A DNA stretch of 64,000 nt from Morella rubra (lineage: Eukaryota; Streptophyta; Magnoliopsida; Fagales; Myricaceae): contig RXIC02000164.1 of the NCBI GenBank assembly GCA_003952965.2, positions 1 through 64,000 of the forward strand, read 5' to 3'. Positions 46,721-57,584 of the stretch are shown here, in pieces. Every line of letters starts with the position of its first letter. Positions within the stretch are counted from its first letter, which is position 1. Position numbers and translations under genes: made by a program. The notes below the pieces were generated by a model. The model was given only the letters and a program-made list of their open reading frames with translations. It searched no databases and had not been told where the DNA came from.

Positions 46721-47319
46721 TATGCCTATGTTTGTTTAATACTTTTGAAAAAGTCTGATTTAAAAAAAAAAAATCCAATGCTGTGTGATTTTTTTAACAA
46801 AATTCTCAATCTAATTATTAACTTCAATTTAAGTTAAAAATAACAGAAACTTTTTTTCTTTTTTTTTTTTTTTTTACAAAAATTTATAAAAATTCTTGTC
46901 CATAAATCTTCTTTTCAAACAGACTTAAATTTACTCTCCCATTCTTCGAGAAAATTAATTTAAAAATATGAGTCTATCAGTTCTCTTATTCATTGCAATA
47001 ATTTCAAAATTAATATTTTTTTTAAATACAAACATATTGTAAAATTAAAGAGTAATACGATCTAGAAAGTGTAGTAAATTACATAGACATGAGAGAATAA
47101 AAAAATAGTTCTTCAAGAACTATAATGTATTCTGAATATTGTTGTATATGTAATATATCTCAAGACCCTTTTATATAGACATAGGGTCATACATAGAATT
47201 AAAAATGATACATAATAATAGAAAAACTAAGGGGGTGAGAAGGTATAATGATAATCCATAATATTTCATAATTATAAGATTAATGGTGCTTGCACATGGA
47301 ATGACTGCTTGCATGTAGG
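46721..47319. other. AT-rich spacer
   Basis: T- and A-rich runs, no gene seen. Confidence 0.4.
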
Positions 47320-47432
47320 CAGGGGCAAAGTTGTAATTTAACTTTTGGGGGCCAAAATATAATAATGTAATTTTGGGGGATAAATGTAAAAAATTATGAA
47401 AAATCAATTTTGTACCTCAGCTAACTACCCCC
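47320..47432. mobile_element. small hAT-like remnant flanked by 9-bp repeats
   Basis: gcatgtagg lies at 47311-47319 and again at 47433-47441. The 113 bases between start caggggcaaag, like a hAT end, and finish in ctacccc. The inverted repeats are weak. Confidence 0.35.
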
Positions 47433-47772
47433 GCATGTAGGGCTGAATACAACTAGGAGGTTACCGCAACTAGCCGATGTCGGGACCGGGGCCGGTTCCC
47501 GTTTCTGCAAGGGCGTCGTGCTCTTAGAATTTACAAATGTCTTTGTTCCATTAAAGGAAACATTGCCGTTTTGAGTTGCTTTATTTATTTTTTATTTTTT
47601 ATTTTTGAAAGAAAATTAAATGTTTTGAAGCTTGGAAAACCGTATTCCTTCATCTCTTGAGCTCTCTCTCAACTCTCACCAATTCTCTTACTCTCACTCT
47701 TTGCAATGTATGGTAACCGTGCATTCTACCATTACCCAACCCTACTTGCATCAGGAACAACCGAGTGTTAAG

Positions 47773-48415
47773 CACAAGCGGAACCAGGGGGCTGCAAATG
47801 GTTCTTTTTTTTTTTTAAGTATTGTAGCCCATTTAGCCCAGGCCTGCCCCCCTTAGCCCTCCCAGACTAGCCCCCAAACCAGACCCAGGCGCGCCCAGCC
47901 CCACCCAGCCTAACCCACAATAAAGGGCTAATCGTGTACCATCGATCTCAGGATAACTAAGCCCATAAGGGTTGAGGCTCAGCCTTTAGGATAATCTAAT
48001 CTCTCTGTGTCACAGACCATCTGGCAGCTTCTTTACCAAAAAAAAAAAGAAGCAAATATTTTCTATTATCTTAGTGGAGTTGTATAGATAATATTCCATT
48101 CGTTCATAGGGTTCTAATTAAGAAATCTGCCATAAGGAAAATATACATATTTGGTTTGATGGATGCTAGACCTAAGAACAAAATTATTGGTTCTTTTGTT
48201 AATTTTTGGATATTTATGTCCCCAACATTAGTTTTTTTAATTGAGCCAAATGATTAGGTAATTAAAGATGACTTAATGTATCCTAGTTTGAAGACTTGTA
48301 GTTCTCCTATCGGTCTGCGATGAAATTTATCAAGACTGAATTGCGTAAGTTATTTTTTTTGTCATTTTCTCTTACGAGTTTGACCCCTTCAAATTCATTT
48401 ATGGTTCCGCTATTG
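47773..48415. mobile_element. non-autonomous hAT transposon with 8-bp target duplication
   Basis: The left end is cacaagcggaacca. The right end on the minus strand is caatagcggaacca, 12 of 14 bases matching, in line with plant hAT ends (CA-n-n-AGCGGAACCA). The exact 8-bp word gtgttaag flanks it at 47765-47772 and 48416-48423. The 643-bp interior has no transposase; it includes a C-rich block (gcccagcc-like words, 47820-47900) that may be captured sequence. Confidence 0.75.
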
Positions 48416-48423
48416 GTGTTAAG

Positions 48424-49334
48424 TTTTTCTTTTCTTTTCTTTTGGTTTTTTTTAATGAGCAAATTTATGAAACCTAAACCTCCCTTTCTAGTTTTTGAGA
48501 CTCCAAACTTGTAGAAAATTTCAACCCGTTTTTAGGGATTGAGCGTATAAAAAACTCAAACTCAAGCTTGAACATGTGGGAGCTCAAGTTGAGCTTTAGC
48601 AATGGTTAATGTTGATAGCAAACTTCAGACTCATGCTTGAAGCTACACACACGACTGCAATTTGGTACTCATATATGTATGCTGTTATTTTATTTTTATT
48701 TTTTTTAAGTAAAAGAAAAAAGGGGCGATCAACGTAGCAACCCTTCCTAGGCGTGACCATAAGAGCTTCATCCGCTGCAATTGTTCGATTTGCTATTAAC
48801 TTCTCTTAACTTCAATATTTTGTGGAGAAATGCCTCAAACTATGGTGCTAATGTCTCTTTGGAATCAAAATTATCAATTCGGTTTCATTGCAATTGCATA
48901 CTATCGAAATTCATCGCATGCCTTTAATCAAATAATACCGTTGAAATCAATAAACAATAAGTTATATGGCACAATCTTATCAGTTAGATTTTATCAATGA
49001 CATATTGATACTTTTTGATAATTTAAGGGTGCGGAATGTAGTAAAATTGGTAGTTTTGATTCAAAATTACATTAATATCATAATTTGAGAGTCGAGTGAA
49101 TTTTTGGCACACTTTTTCCTTATTTTCGAGTTTTTGAGCAAACATATATACATATTATCAGCACACTTGTTGGATTCTTCTTATATTCAATAGATAGAGA
49201 CTGAATTATAATACGAGGAGGCATAGTCTTCGCAATATTTGGTCACAGTTGTGGAAAACATAAGTGTGCCAAATGGGAGAAGGCTTGCTTAGCGGCTAAC
49301 GCCTTCCCCAACAGTTGGGACTTGGGGAGCTCCA
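48424..49334. other. spacer upstream of PPR gene
   Basis: AT-rich, no gene. The last 80 bases become GC-richer and probably hold the short leader of the PPR gene. Confidence 0.4.
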
Positions 49335-51668
49335 ATGCTCTGCCTAAAATCCAGCCATCTTTTCAAACGCTTTCCCTCCTCTCTTCCATTCTCTACAAAT
49401 TCAACTTCCAACTACCTTAACTGTCACCTCAACTTCTGTCTCTCCAAACAAACCTCAACCTTCCCGTCGCTCCTCCAATCCCATGCTCTCATCATCACGA
49501 GTGGCAACTCAAACAACCTCTTCTTAGCATCGAAGCTCATCTCTCTTTATGCCTCTCTGAACGAACCCACTTCTTGCACCAAAGTGTTTGATTCCGTGTG
49601 CCCCAAAGACGCATTTCTTTGGAACTCCGTAATCAAATCCCATTTCTCCAATGGCAATTACTCACATGCACTTGATTTTTATCTCCAAATGCGAGCATCC
49701 AATACCCAGCTTGACCAATTTACCATTCCGATGGCTGTTGCTACGTGCGCCGAGTTGACGTTTGCAAATCATGGCAAGAACATTCATGGGTTGGCTTTGA
49801 AACTTGGGCTTTTCGCGGCAAATTCTGCAATCGGATCTTCATTTGTGTACATGTATTCGAAGTGTGCTCGAATGGAGGATGCGTCTTCAATGTTTGACGA
49901 AATTTGTGTTAGGGATGTGATTGGTTGGACCGCGCTCGTGATTGGGTATGTGCAGAACGGTGAGAGTGAAAAGGGTTTGGAGTGTCTTTGTGAGATGCAT
50001 AGGATTGGGGGGGATGGTGAGAGACCTGTTTTTAGAACATTGGAAGGTGGGTTTGAAGCTTGCGGGAATCTGGGTGCTATAGTAGAAGGTAGATGCTTAC
50101 ACAGTTTAACAATGAAAACAGGAATTGCGTGTTCACAAGTTGTCCAGTCTTCGCTTTTGTCCATGTATTCCAAGTGTGGGACCCCTGGAGAAGCTTACCT
50201 TTGCTTTTGTGGAGTAACGGTTAAAGATCTTCTGTCATGGACATCGCTCATTGGTATTTATTCTAGATTTGGGTTGATGGCTGAGTGCTTCTTTTCGTTT
50301 TGGGCAATGCTGGAGAACGAAGTATACCCAGATGGAATTGTTATCAGTTCCATGCTTTTGGGGTTTGGTAATTCCATGAGTACCTTTGAAGGAAAAGCCT
50401 TTCATGGATTTATCATACGGCGGCATTATGTATTAGATGAGAAGGTTCATAATTCATTATTGTCCATGTACTGCAAGTTTGGACTATTAACTATTGCGGA
50501 GAAGCTCTTTGGCAGGATACCTGAGCCAAACAAAGAGTCCTGGAACACTATGATTTTTCACTATGGTAAGATGGGGCTGGAAGCGAAGTGTATAGAACTA
50601 TTTAAAGAGATGTGTCGTCTTGGGATGCAGCCTGATTCAAACAGCTTGGTCTCTGTGGTTTCTTCATGTTCCCATCTGGAAGCAACATATCTTGGCCTTT
50701 CACTTCATTGCTACATAATTAAATGTTCAATGGATGAAAGTAGCTTGGTCACCAGTTCACTGATAGACATGTATGGGAGAAGTGGCAATCTGGAGGTTAC
50801 ATGGGATATATTTAGTGGAACGCAGAGGGACAGCATCACATGGAACACATTAATCTCATCTTATGCTCAAAGTGGGCATCATACTGAGGCTGTAGCCTTA
50901 TTGGATAAAATGACTGCAGAAAACTTGAGGCCCAACTCAGCAACATTGGTAACATTGCTTTTGGCTTGTTCTCACCTTGCATGTTTGGAGAGAGGAGAAA
51001 GGATTCATCATTACATTAAGGAAAGAGGGATTGAGTTTGATAACTGGCTTGCCACTGCATTGGTTGATATGTATGTGAAATGCGGGCAACTTGAAAAGGC
51101 AAGGGAAGTGTTCAACTCGATGAATGAGAGGGACATCATATCTTGGAACGTGATGATTTCAGGTTATGGAATGCATGGGAATGCAAAATCTGCTATGGAG
51201 ATATTTCAAGACATGGAGAGTTCAAATGTTAAACCAAATGAACTCACCTTCCTTGCTCTTCTCTCAGCTTGCGCACATGGAGGGCTTGTCGAAGAAGGGG
51301 AGTGTCTATTTAACAGAATGCAAGATTATTCCATAAAACCCAACTTGAAGCATTATGCCTGTATGGTAGATCTTCTAGGCCGGTCAGGTAATCTGCAAGA
51401 AGCTGAAATGTTGGTTCTGTCAATGCCATTCACTCCTGATGGTGAGGTGTGGGGGGCTTTGTTAAGTGCTTGTAAAATCCACAATGAAATTGAGACAGGA
51501 GTAAGGATTGCCGAGTGCGCTATCAAGACCGACCCAAAAAATGATGGGTATTATATAATGATGTCAAACTTGTATAGTGCCGTTGGGAGATGGGAGGAGG
51601 CTGAAGGGGTGAGAGAAATGATGAAAAAAAGGAATGTTACGAAGAAAGCTGGTTGGAGTACACTCTAA
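49335..51668 (+). CDS. pentatricopeptide repeat protein, PLS class with E domain (At4g39952-like)
   Basis: Intronless ORF of 777 residues. PPR proteins bind specific organelle transcripts; PLS-class members with E domains usually take part in C-to-U RNA editing. Residues 1 to about 45 are Ser/Leu/Phe-rich and poor in acid, a likely mitochondrial or plastid targeting peptide. From about 60 there are tandem P, L and S motifs: LISLYASLNEPTSCTKVFD, LWNSVIKS, MYSKCARMEDASSMFD, WTALVIGYVQNG, and near the end WNVMISGYGMHGNAKSAMEIF and MVDLLGRSGNLQEAEML. The E region starts near VWGALLSACKIHNE, and the protein ends KKAGWSTL with no DYW domain, so it would need a DYW partner. Length and ending fit Arabidopsis At4g39952 as I remember it. 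Confidence 0.92.
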   Translation: MLCLKSSHLFKRFPSSLPFSTNSTSNYLNCHLNFCLSKQTSTFPSLLQSHALIITSGNSNNLFLASKLISLYASLNEPTSCTKVFDSVCPKDAFLWNSVIKSHFSNGNYSHALDFYLQMRASNTQLDQFTIPMAVATCAELTFANHGKNIHGLALKLGLFAANSAIGSSFVYMYSKCARMEDASSMFDEICVRDVIGWTALVIGYVQNGESEKGLECLCEMHRIGGDGERPVFRTLEGGFEACGNLGAIVEGRCLHSLTMKTGIACSQVVQSSLLSMYSKCGTPGEAYLCFCGVTVKDLLSWTSLIGIYSRFGLMAECFFSFWAMLENEVYPDGIVISSMLLGFGNSMSTFEGKAFHGFIIRRHYVLDEKVHNSLLSMYCKFGLLTIAEKLFGRIPEPNKESWNTMIFHYGKMGLEAKCIELFKEMCRLGMQPDSNSLVSVVSSCSHLEATYLGLSLHCYIIKCSMDESSLVTSSLIDMYGRSGNLEVTWDIFSGTQRDSITWNTLISSYAQSGHHTEAVALLDKMTAENLRPNSATLVTLLLACSHLACLERGERIHHYIKERGIEFDNWLATALVDMYVKCGQLEKAREVFNSMNERDIISWNVMISGYGMHGNAKSAMEIFQDMESSNVKPNELTFLALLSACAHGGLVEEGECLFNRMQDYSIKPNLKHYACMVDLLGRSGNLQEAEMLVLSMPFTPDGEVWGALLSACKIHNEIETGVRIAECAIKTDPKNDGYYIMMSNLYSAVGRWEEAEGVREMMKKRNVTKKAGWSTL

Positions 51669-54104
51669 GGCGGATGAATTGCCTTTGATTCTTGTTGAGA
51701 AATCCATCTTTGTACCTTCGACTTGATAGTTATATAAGAAGCTTTTGGATCCACCTTAATTCTTCTGCCAGTAACAGAAAATGGAAGTTGGTTTGATTCA
51801 CATGGGCTTTGCTTCATTACAAAATGGGGCTACTACTTCTGCTGCACTACTGTGCTTATAGGTAAGCTTCCTCTTCACTGTGTTCCAATGCCCCTTCTTG
51901 TACCTGTTTTGGTTAATAGACTAACTGAAACATGATTCCATGAAACCTAGTCTTTTTTTAATGTCTCATTTGTCTGTTCAGATATGTATGTAATTTTAGA
52001 TCAAACGAACTTTCTGGTTTCTATTTACCTCTGGACCATTTTTTATCGGGTAGATGGGTTGTGTTTTGTCCTTCCCTTATTGCGCAAGAGCGAGAGGGAA
52101 AAGTGAGCTACAGATTTTCTTTTGTGGGGGTGGGGGTGTTTAGATTTACATACAAAGTCTGCTACGTTGAATGTGGCCTGGTCCAACAGGCAGGTGTCCA
52201 AAGTCCCTCCTGATCATGCTCTAGAGGACTTAGTAACTATATGATGTCTGTTTTCAAAATGTTGCGACAAAAGACTAGAGATTTTCTTTCTCACTTTTTT
52301 CGGTCTTTTCAGAGAGCCCATTTGGCTAGTTGCAAAGAGTAAAACGTTGCAGTGTCTTCCAGGTCCAGAAAAGACTCTCAGTTTAATCTTTATGGGTATG
52401 AGAAAAATGTAAGGTAATCGTGGTTTTATATTTATTCCCTGCTTTCTTCTGTTTTATATTTATTCCCTGCTTACTTAGATTAGTTATTAATCTATTGAGA
52501 TAAAGTCATTGGTTATAACCCTATTTGGACATTTTCAAGTAATTATTAATAGGGAAGTGTCTTGGATATAGATAACTCTTCATAATCAACCTATCTTTGT
52601 GTTTATATTTTCCCGTAATGTCTATCTTTCTGTTGGCTGGTCTCTATTCAAAACAAAACAATTTTCAGTCCTGTATGTAGGATCATCCTTTCACGATCAG
52701 GTAAAGCGTTAACTACATTTATGCTATACTCCCGAAACATTAGTTCAAGTTACTAGGTTAGCTTGGAACTGTTTCTGAGATTTTGGGAAAATGCTAGTCA
52801 CATCTGCGTTATACTCCAAAAGGACTACTCAAAATTATAATCGAGCTCCCCGAATCATTTCTGAAGCTCAGTCCCACCTAGAAAATGTCACATATGAGAC
52901 TCGACTCAATGCCAATGTCGCCTTCATGATTCACTTGCTCAATGCAGGGCTTAATCCCAGATATGTATGAGACTCTGTTTAATTTTAAGTCATTATCTGG
53001 TTGCAATCAACCAAATGTTGGTGCTTGTGCAATCATCAATTTCCATTTTGAAAGATTAGCATATTAAGGTAATTTGAAGCATTTTTCCCCCTGAGCTAAG
53101 GTAGACTGTATTTAGTTTCTAAATTTTATTTCTGCATTTCTGACATGGTTATTGGCCAAGAGATAAACCCATGCCCATTTTTCTCAACTTGAGACATTGT
53201 TTGTACCAATTTTGAAACTTATACTCTCTATATTGAATGTGACCCTTTTGCATGTTAGATATAGTTACTAATGCATACCTTCTGTCTGTTCTAAAGAGAA
53301 AGCTACATTGAGTTAATACCCTTTGTTTAGGGTGGAACCTGCACCATCAATGATATCTAGAACTTCTTCATAGAAGTTTTTGAAACATTGGATACTTCTT
53401 TCCCTAATATGGTCCAACGTCTGGCCTTAATCTCATTTTCATGGCTATCTCTTCTTTCAACCAGCAGAGTAAAATATTGAGAAAAGCAAGGACGGGGCAA
53501 GCAGTTTACAGAATGGAGTTCCTTCTTGCATCTTATGGTTTTCACCAAAGATGATCAGTAGTTACCAGCACGCTTACAGCCAGCTGGAAAAAGCTTTTTA
53601 TAGCTCTATCAACTACTATTAGCTTTGAGGTGAGTAGTTCTCATGGATCACATTGTGAGTATAGAGCTATTGCTATTGCCACAAAAACTTTGCTCTCTAT
53701 GATGGAGCAGAGGAGGGTACGATGGGAATAGAAATAATGAACCAAGGACGACTACCTTTTCTTGATTTTTCTTAGAATACAAGCAATTCTAGCCTTTCTT
53801 GTTCTTAGTTTGTGAAAGTTGCAGTGAGCACAAATGCAATGCCGTTATATTGAGTGCTGGATTTAGTTAGCATGTGTCAGTGGTTTACTTTCTATCACAG
53901 AACAGATGCATCAAATAAGCGAATGTGTAAACACTGTCAACAATAGCAATATTTCAGGATTCTTTCCATCGTAAGTGCAGCTGTAAATAAGGTAGAAAAT
54001 TTATACAAGGAAGGGGGAGCTCAAAGTTGGAGCATATTGAAATTCAACACATTCTTGTATCTTGGGTACTCTCTTGAATATTGGGTTTTCTCAAACACGT
54101 ATGC
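51669..54104. other. 3' flank of PPR gene and spacer, no gene
   Basis: No coding sequence recognised. The first 300-ish bases may be the 3' UTR. One frame at 53357-53548 (minus) has no motif. Confidence 0.4.
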
Positions 54105-54314
54105 TTAAGACGACCCCTCGTAAGCACCAGCAGGTTCCTTTGGCTTTAAACCCATTACTCCATTACGCTGGTATCCATGTGACTCACGAGATTGTGCTTG
54201 AAGAAATTCACTGCATGGTGTAACCATAAAGAGGGATTTGGAAAGATATGCCCAAGTATCAACCGATTCTGGGGTGAAAGATTCTTTATATATTCTTGTC
54301 TCTGTCGGGCTCAA
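54105..54314 (-). CDS. unrecognised short frame, possible terminal exon
   Basis: The minus frame contains FTPESVDTWAYLSKSLF, then EFLQAQSRESHGYQ, and ends EPAGAYEGSS. Its composition looks protein-like and an acceptor-like ag precedes it near 54303. I cannot name the family or find upstream exons. The overlapping plus-strand frame looks less convincing. Low confidence that it is real. Confidence 0.2.
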   Translation of the reverse strand: MSPTETRIYKESFTPESVDTWAYLSKSLFMVTPCSEFLQAQSRESHGYQRNGVMGLKPKEPAGAYEGSS

Positions 54315-55702
54315 ATGACAATAGTCTGGTTCCTACCCAGAGACCCCGCTCCAACTCCATCAGAGGTGAGATTTAATATGAAACAGCGAGTGCAGAAGTT
54401 GGGTCTTCTTTATGTTTGGTGAATAAAACTTCAAGATATGCCAAGCCTAAACGTCATGAGGTGAACGCTTCTAATCTTCCAAGAGTAACAAATCCAAAGT
54501 ACCAATGTTACCTTCTTTTGTGTCTAATGGGACAAAGCTACAAACAAAAATTGACCAGTAGTTAGATATTAGCAAGTTGGCATGTGGGTTATATACAAAA
54601 CCTGTTTCCTTTTTCTTTTTTTTTTTTTCTTTTTTTCGTCTCCCTCTATTGGCCAGATTAGGTGATATCATGCAGGTGGTTGAGTTGTAAAAGTCCAGTG
54701 ATAGCTAAATGTGAACAGCGGGCAGTGGCTGGAGAAATACAAAAAGTCCAAATACGTGCCTTGTGATGACAGTGCCCACAGATTGACCTCAGCCTTGGAC
54801 TTATCTGCACGGATGCCTTCCCTTCCTTGCAAAGCGAATCTTTCAAATAAAATCTTGCCAAGCAATGGAAGGAGAAAGGAGTAAGAACTTCCTTGCTCGT
54901 CCGCATTGCTAGTAAAACTTCTTCTCCTCCCCTGCCCTTTTTTTTTAGGAGTTCTCATTGGACTTAGAGGTATTGATATCTCAGCTCATAGCTTTTGCTC
55001 AACAATAATTAACTCTAATGAAATCAATAAGCTATCTTGTTAGGTAGTAACAACAAACAACAGACACCTAACATCATACATATAAAAGTCTCTTCCATGT
55101 GTGCGTTGGCCAACACGCAAGTAGAATATAAGCTAGTAGGGGAATATGATTGACATTAGTTTCTTTAAATGATTGATTTTGTGGGGCTCTTGATGAAAGA
55201 GCTACAACGTGTGATCTACTAGAGAATTAGGGGGAAATTTGTGCTAAATAATTGAATCGGGATGTTAATGTGTCACAACACTCGATGTAGACTCAATTGA
55301 AGTTCGAGTCAACTCCAAATCCGAGTCAAGATTTACTCTTATTTGTCTCAAAAAGAAGGGAAAAAAAAAGGGGATCAAGTTAATATAATTTATAAGAATC
55401 AAATCCTACTGAAGAATTATTTTTTTTGCTCGCAAATGGCGTGAAGCACCAGGATACAACAGGGGCTAACCCATAAGTCTCTCAAAAGCTATTTATCAAG
55501 AAAGGAATTGGATCTTTTTCTTGATCGATGCGAGGAACAAAGGCCCGAAGGACACGCGAGGCAGAGGGACATTTTGTCAATCTACTCGCAAGATCGTGTG
55601 GATAGAAATTCGAAGGATTTTTTGAACCTTCCAAGAAGGAAAGGATTGAAGCAAAACACGTGTCTCCTGGGTAGTGTGCCAAACTCTCTCATCCTAAGTT
55701 AG
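54315..55702. other. intergenic, no gene recognised
   Basis: Overlapping minus-strand frames at 54658-54958 have no recognisable motif. A T-rich run lies near 54605-54640. Otherwise featureless. Confidence 0.4.
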
Positions 55703-56647
55703 TAGGGCTGTTCAAACTTAATAGCGGTGTAGGTTATGGCAATGACCGCAATGGCCATAGGATGGGCTAGTTTTAAAATATTGGTCACTGCTACTATCAC
55801 CGCTAAGTGCGGTAACCGGTTATTGGTGGTGGTGATTCTCAGCTATCAACATTTATGTTGAGTTAATTTTTTTTAGCCTTTTACGCAGGTGGTTGAATAA
55901 ATTTTTTTTTTTTTTGTTCCAGTGAGCACAAAACTTCAATTTGATAACTATATAAGATCGGTAAGCAACGAGAGTATAAGAACAATTTGACAACTTCCAA
56001 ATGACGCACAACGGTAAGCAACCAAAGTAAATGACGGTAAAAAAAAGAGAAAAAAATTAAGAACAATTTCACAAGCAAAATGCATTCAATAAAAATTACC
56101 AGCCGAGTAGAGCCTGGAGGGTGGTGCGCGGCAATTTTGGAGAGGGAGGAGAGAGGCCGAGAGAGGTGAGCACTGTGCCGTGAGTGAGTCCGTAGGAAAA
56201 TGAAAAAAAAAATTAGGGGGAAAGGACGGGGTTGTCGCCGACGTAGGGCAAAATGGGTAGGGTGTACAATGGGTTAGGCAAATAAAAGGAGGTTAGTTTT
56301 TTTACTCCCTTTAAAAAAAAAATTAAAAAAAAAATCTGATTTTACTGATATCTATTAAAACTGGTGCTAGAGTATACAGGAATGATAAAACTTCCGAATT
56401 TTTACACTTATGAGTTACCGATATCGAAACCGATTAGGTCAAGTATCAGTAATTCGGTATTGGTCAGATGCCGATATAGGGGCCATCGCCCCCTCTCTCC
56501 AAAATTTTTGAAAAAATCCCTATATTAAGGGATTTTGGAAAAAGTTTCCCTCCACATGGTCATCCTACCCCCACCCAAAAGAAATATCTTAGATCCGCAG
56601 CTGGTGCCCATGGAATCGAAAAAATCCGGTGGGGTTAAACAACCCTA
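55703..56647. mobile_element. possible hAT-like element
   Basis: The left end is tagggctgttcaaac. The right end on the minus strand is tagggttgtttaac, 12 of 14 bases alike. The interior has ggttattgg/accgatt words and a GC-rich purine block (56110-56260). No matching 8-bp flanks were found (taagttag versus actgtaag), so the boundaries are unproven. Confidence 0.4.
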
Positions 56648-57340
56648 ACTGTAAGGTTCGGAGCTGGAAAGAAACTACAACTCGACAGAATATTGCACAG
56701 CCATTTTTTTTCCATGAAATTTGTGACATCGTCTTTATGCTCGTTTGCAGGGGAGTTTCATTTCTGCCAGCCACTATGACTATATAGTTTTCGAGTGTCG
56801 ACTATTTTGAAAGATAGATTAGTGTTATAGCTAGTCTGGCTAATAATTTTCTTATACTTTATGTTAATACGAAAATAATATAACATCCTCCTCCTTTTTT
56901 TTAAAAAAAAAAAGTTTATTATTTCAATTAAAAAAACGATCGAGTTTTATAAATTATATTTACAAATAGAGATAAATTGACATAGTAATTGAGTTACCAT
57001 ATGGATTGTGAACAACACTCCTATACTGATGAAAAGTAAACCGTATATCTTACAATATGCATACTGACTCATGCAGTGTTGTAGGTAACGCTTCGAGTAT
57101 TCCGTCTTGAATATTTGCGATTGTACACAGCTGAAAAAGTCTATATGATAAAGAGGTCATCCTTACTCCATCTAGGGTTTGACTAAAAGCCTGATTTCGA
57201 TTTGTAATTGATTTCGATTTATAATTATATTCATTTATTTAAAAAACTAAGCTACTCAATAATTCAATTGCACAGTCCACGTGTAACAGAATACTTTAAA
57301 AGCACCATGGCACGATTTTTGTCTTTTTGGCTTTTTCTTC
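56648..57340. other. spacer upstream of hydrolase gene
   Basis: AT-rich, no gene seen. Confidence 0.4.
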
Positions 57341-57544
57341 GGTGGTGATTATTTAGGATTTTCTGTTTTTCCAATTTTTAGCCTTTGAGCAGCTCAAAAG
57401 CTTCTTGTCACCCGCCGGTTGGTTCTCCCATTCTTCCTCTCCAGTCTCCCTCTTCCTCTCAGTCTGGAAACTCAACTCCCTCTTAACAGAGCCCAATCCT
57501 AATCTGTCTTCAAGTCTCACCAGATCCGATTCTCTCTTTTTACA

Positions 57545-57560
57545 CCCCCCCCCCCCCCCC
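57545..57560. repeat. poly(C) run in the hydrolase leader
   Basis: Sixteen C residues about 25 bases before the start codon, in a pyrimidine-rich leader (57360-57584). Confidence 0.9.
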
Positions 57561-57584
57561 AAACCCTTAAGATTTTCCTGAAAA

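Noticed and set aside
49784-50173. 129-codon minus-strand frame inside the PPR gene
   Set aside because: Shadow of the PPR reading frame.
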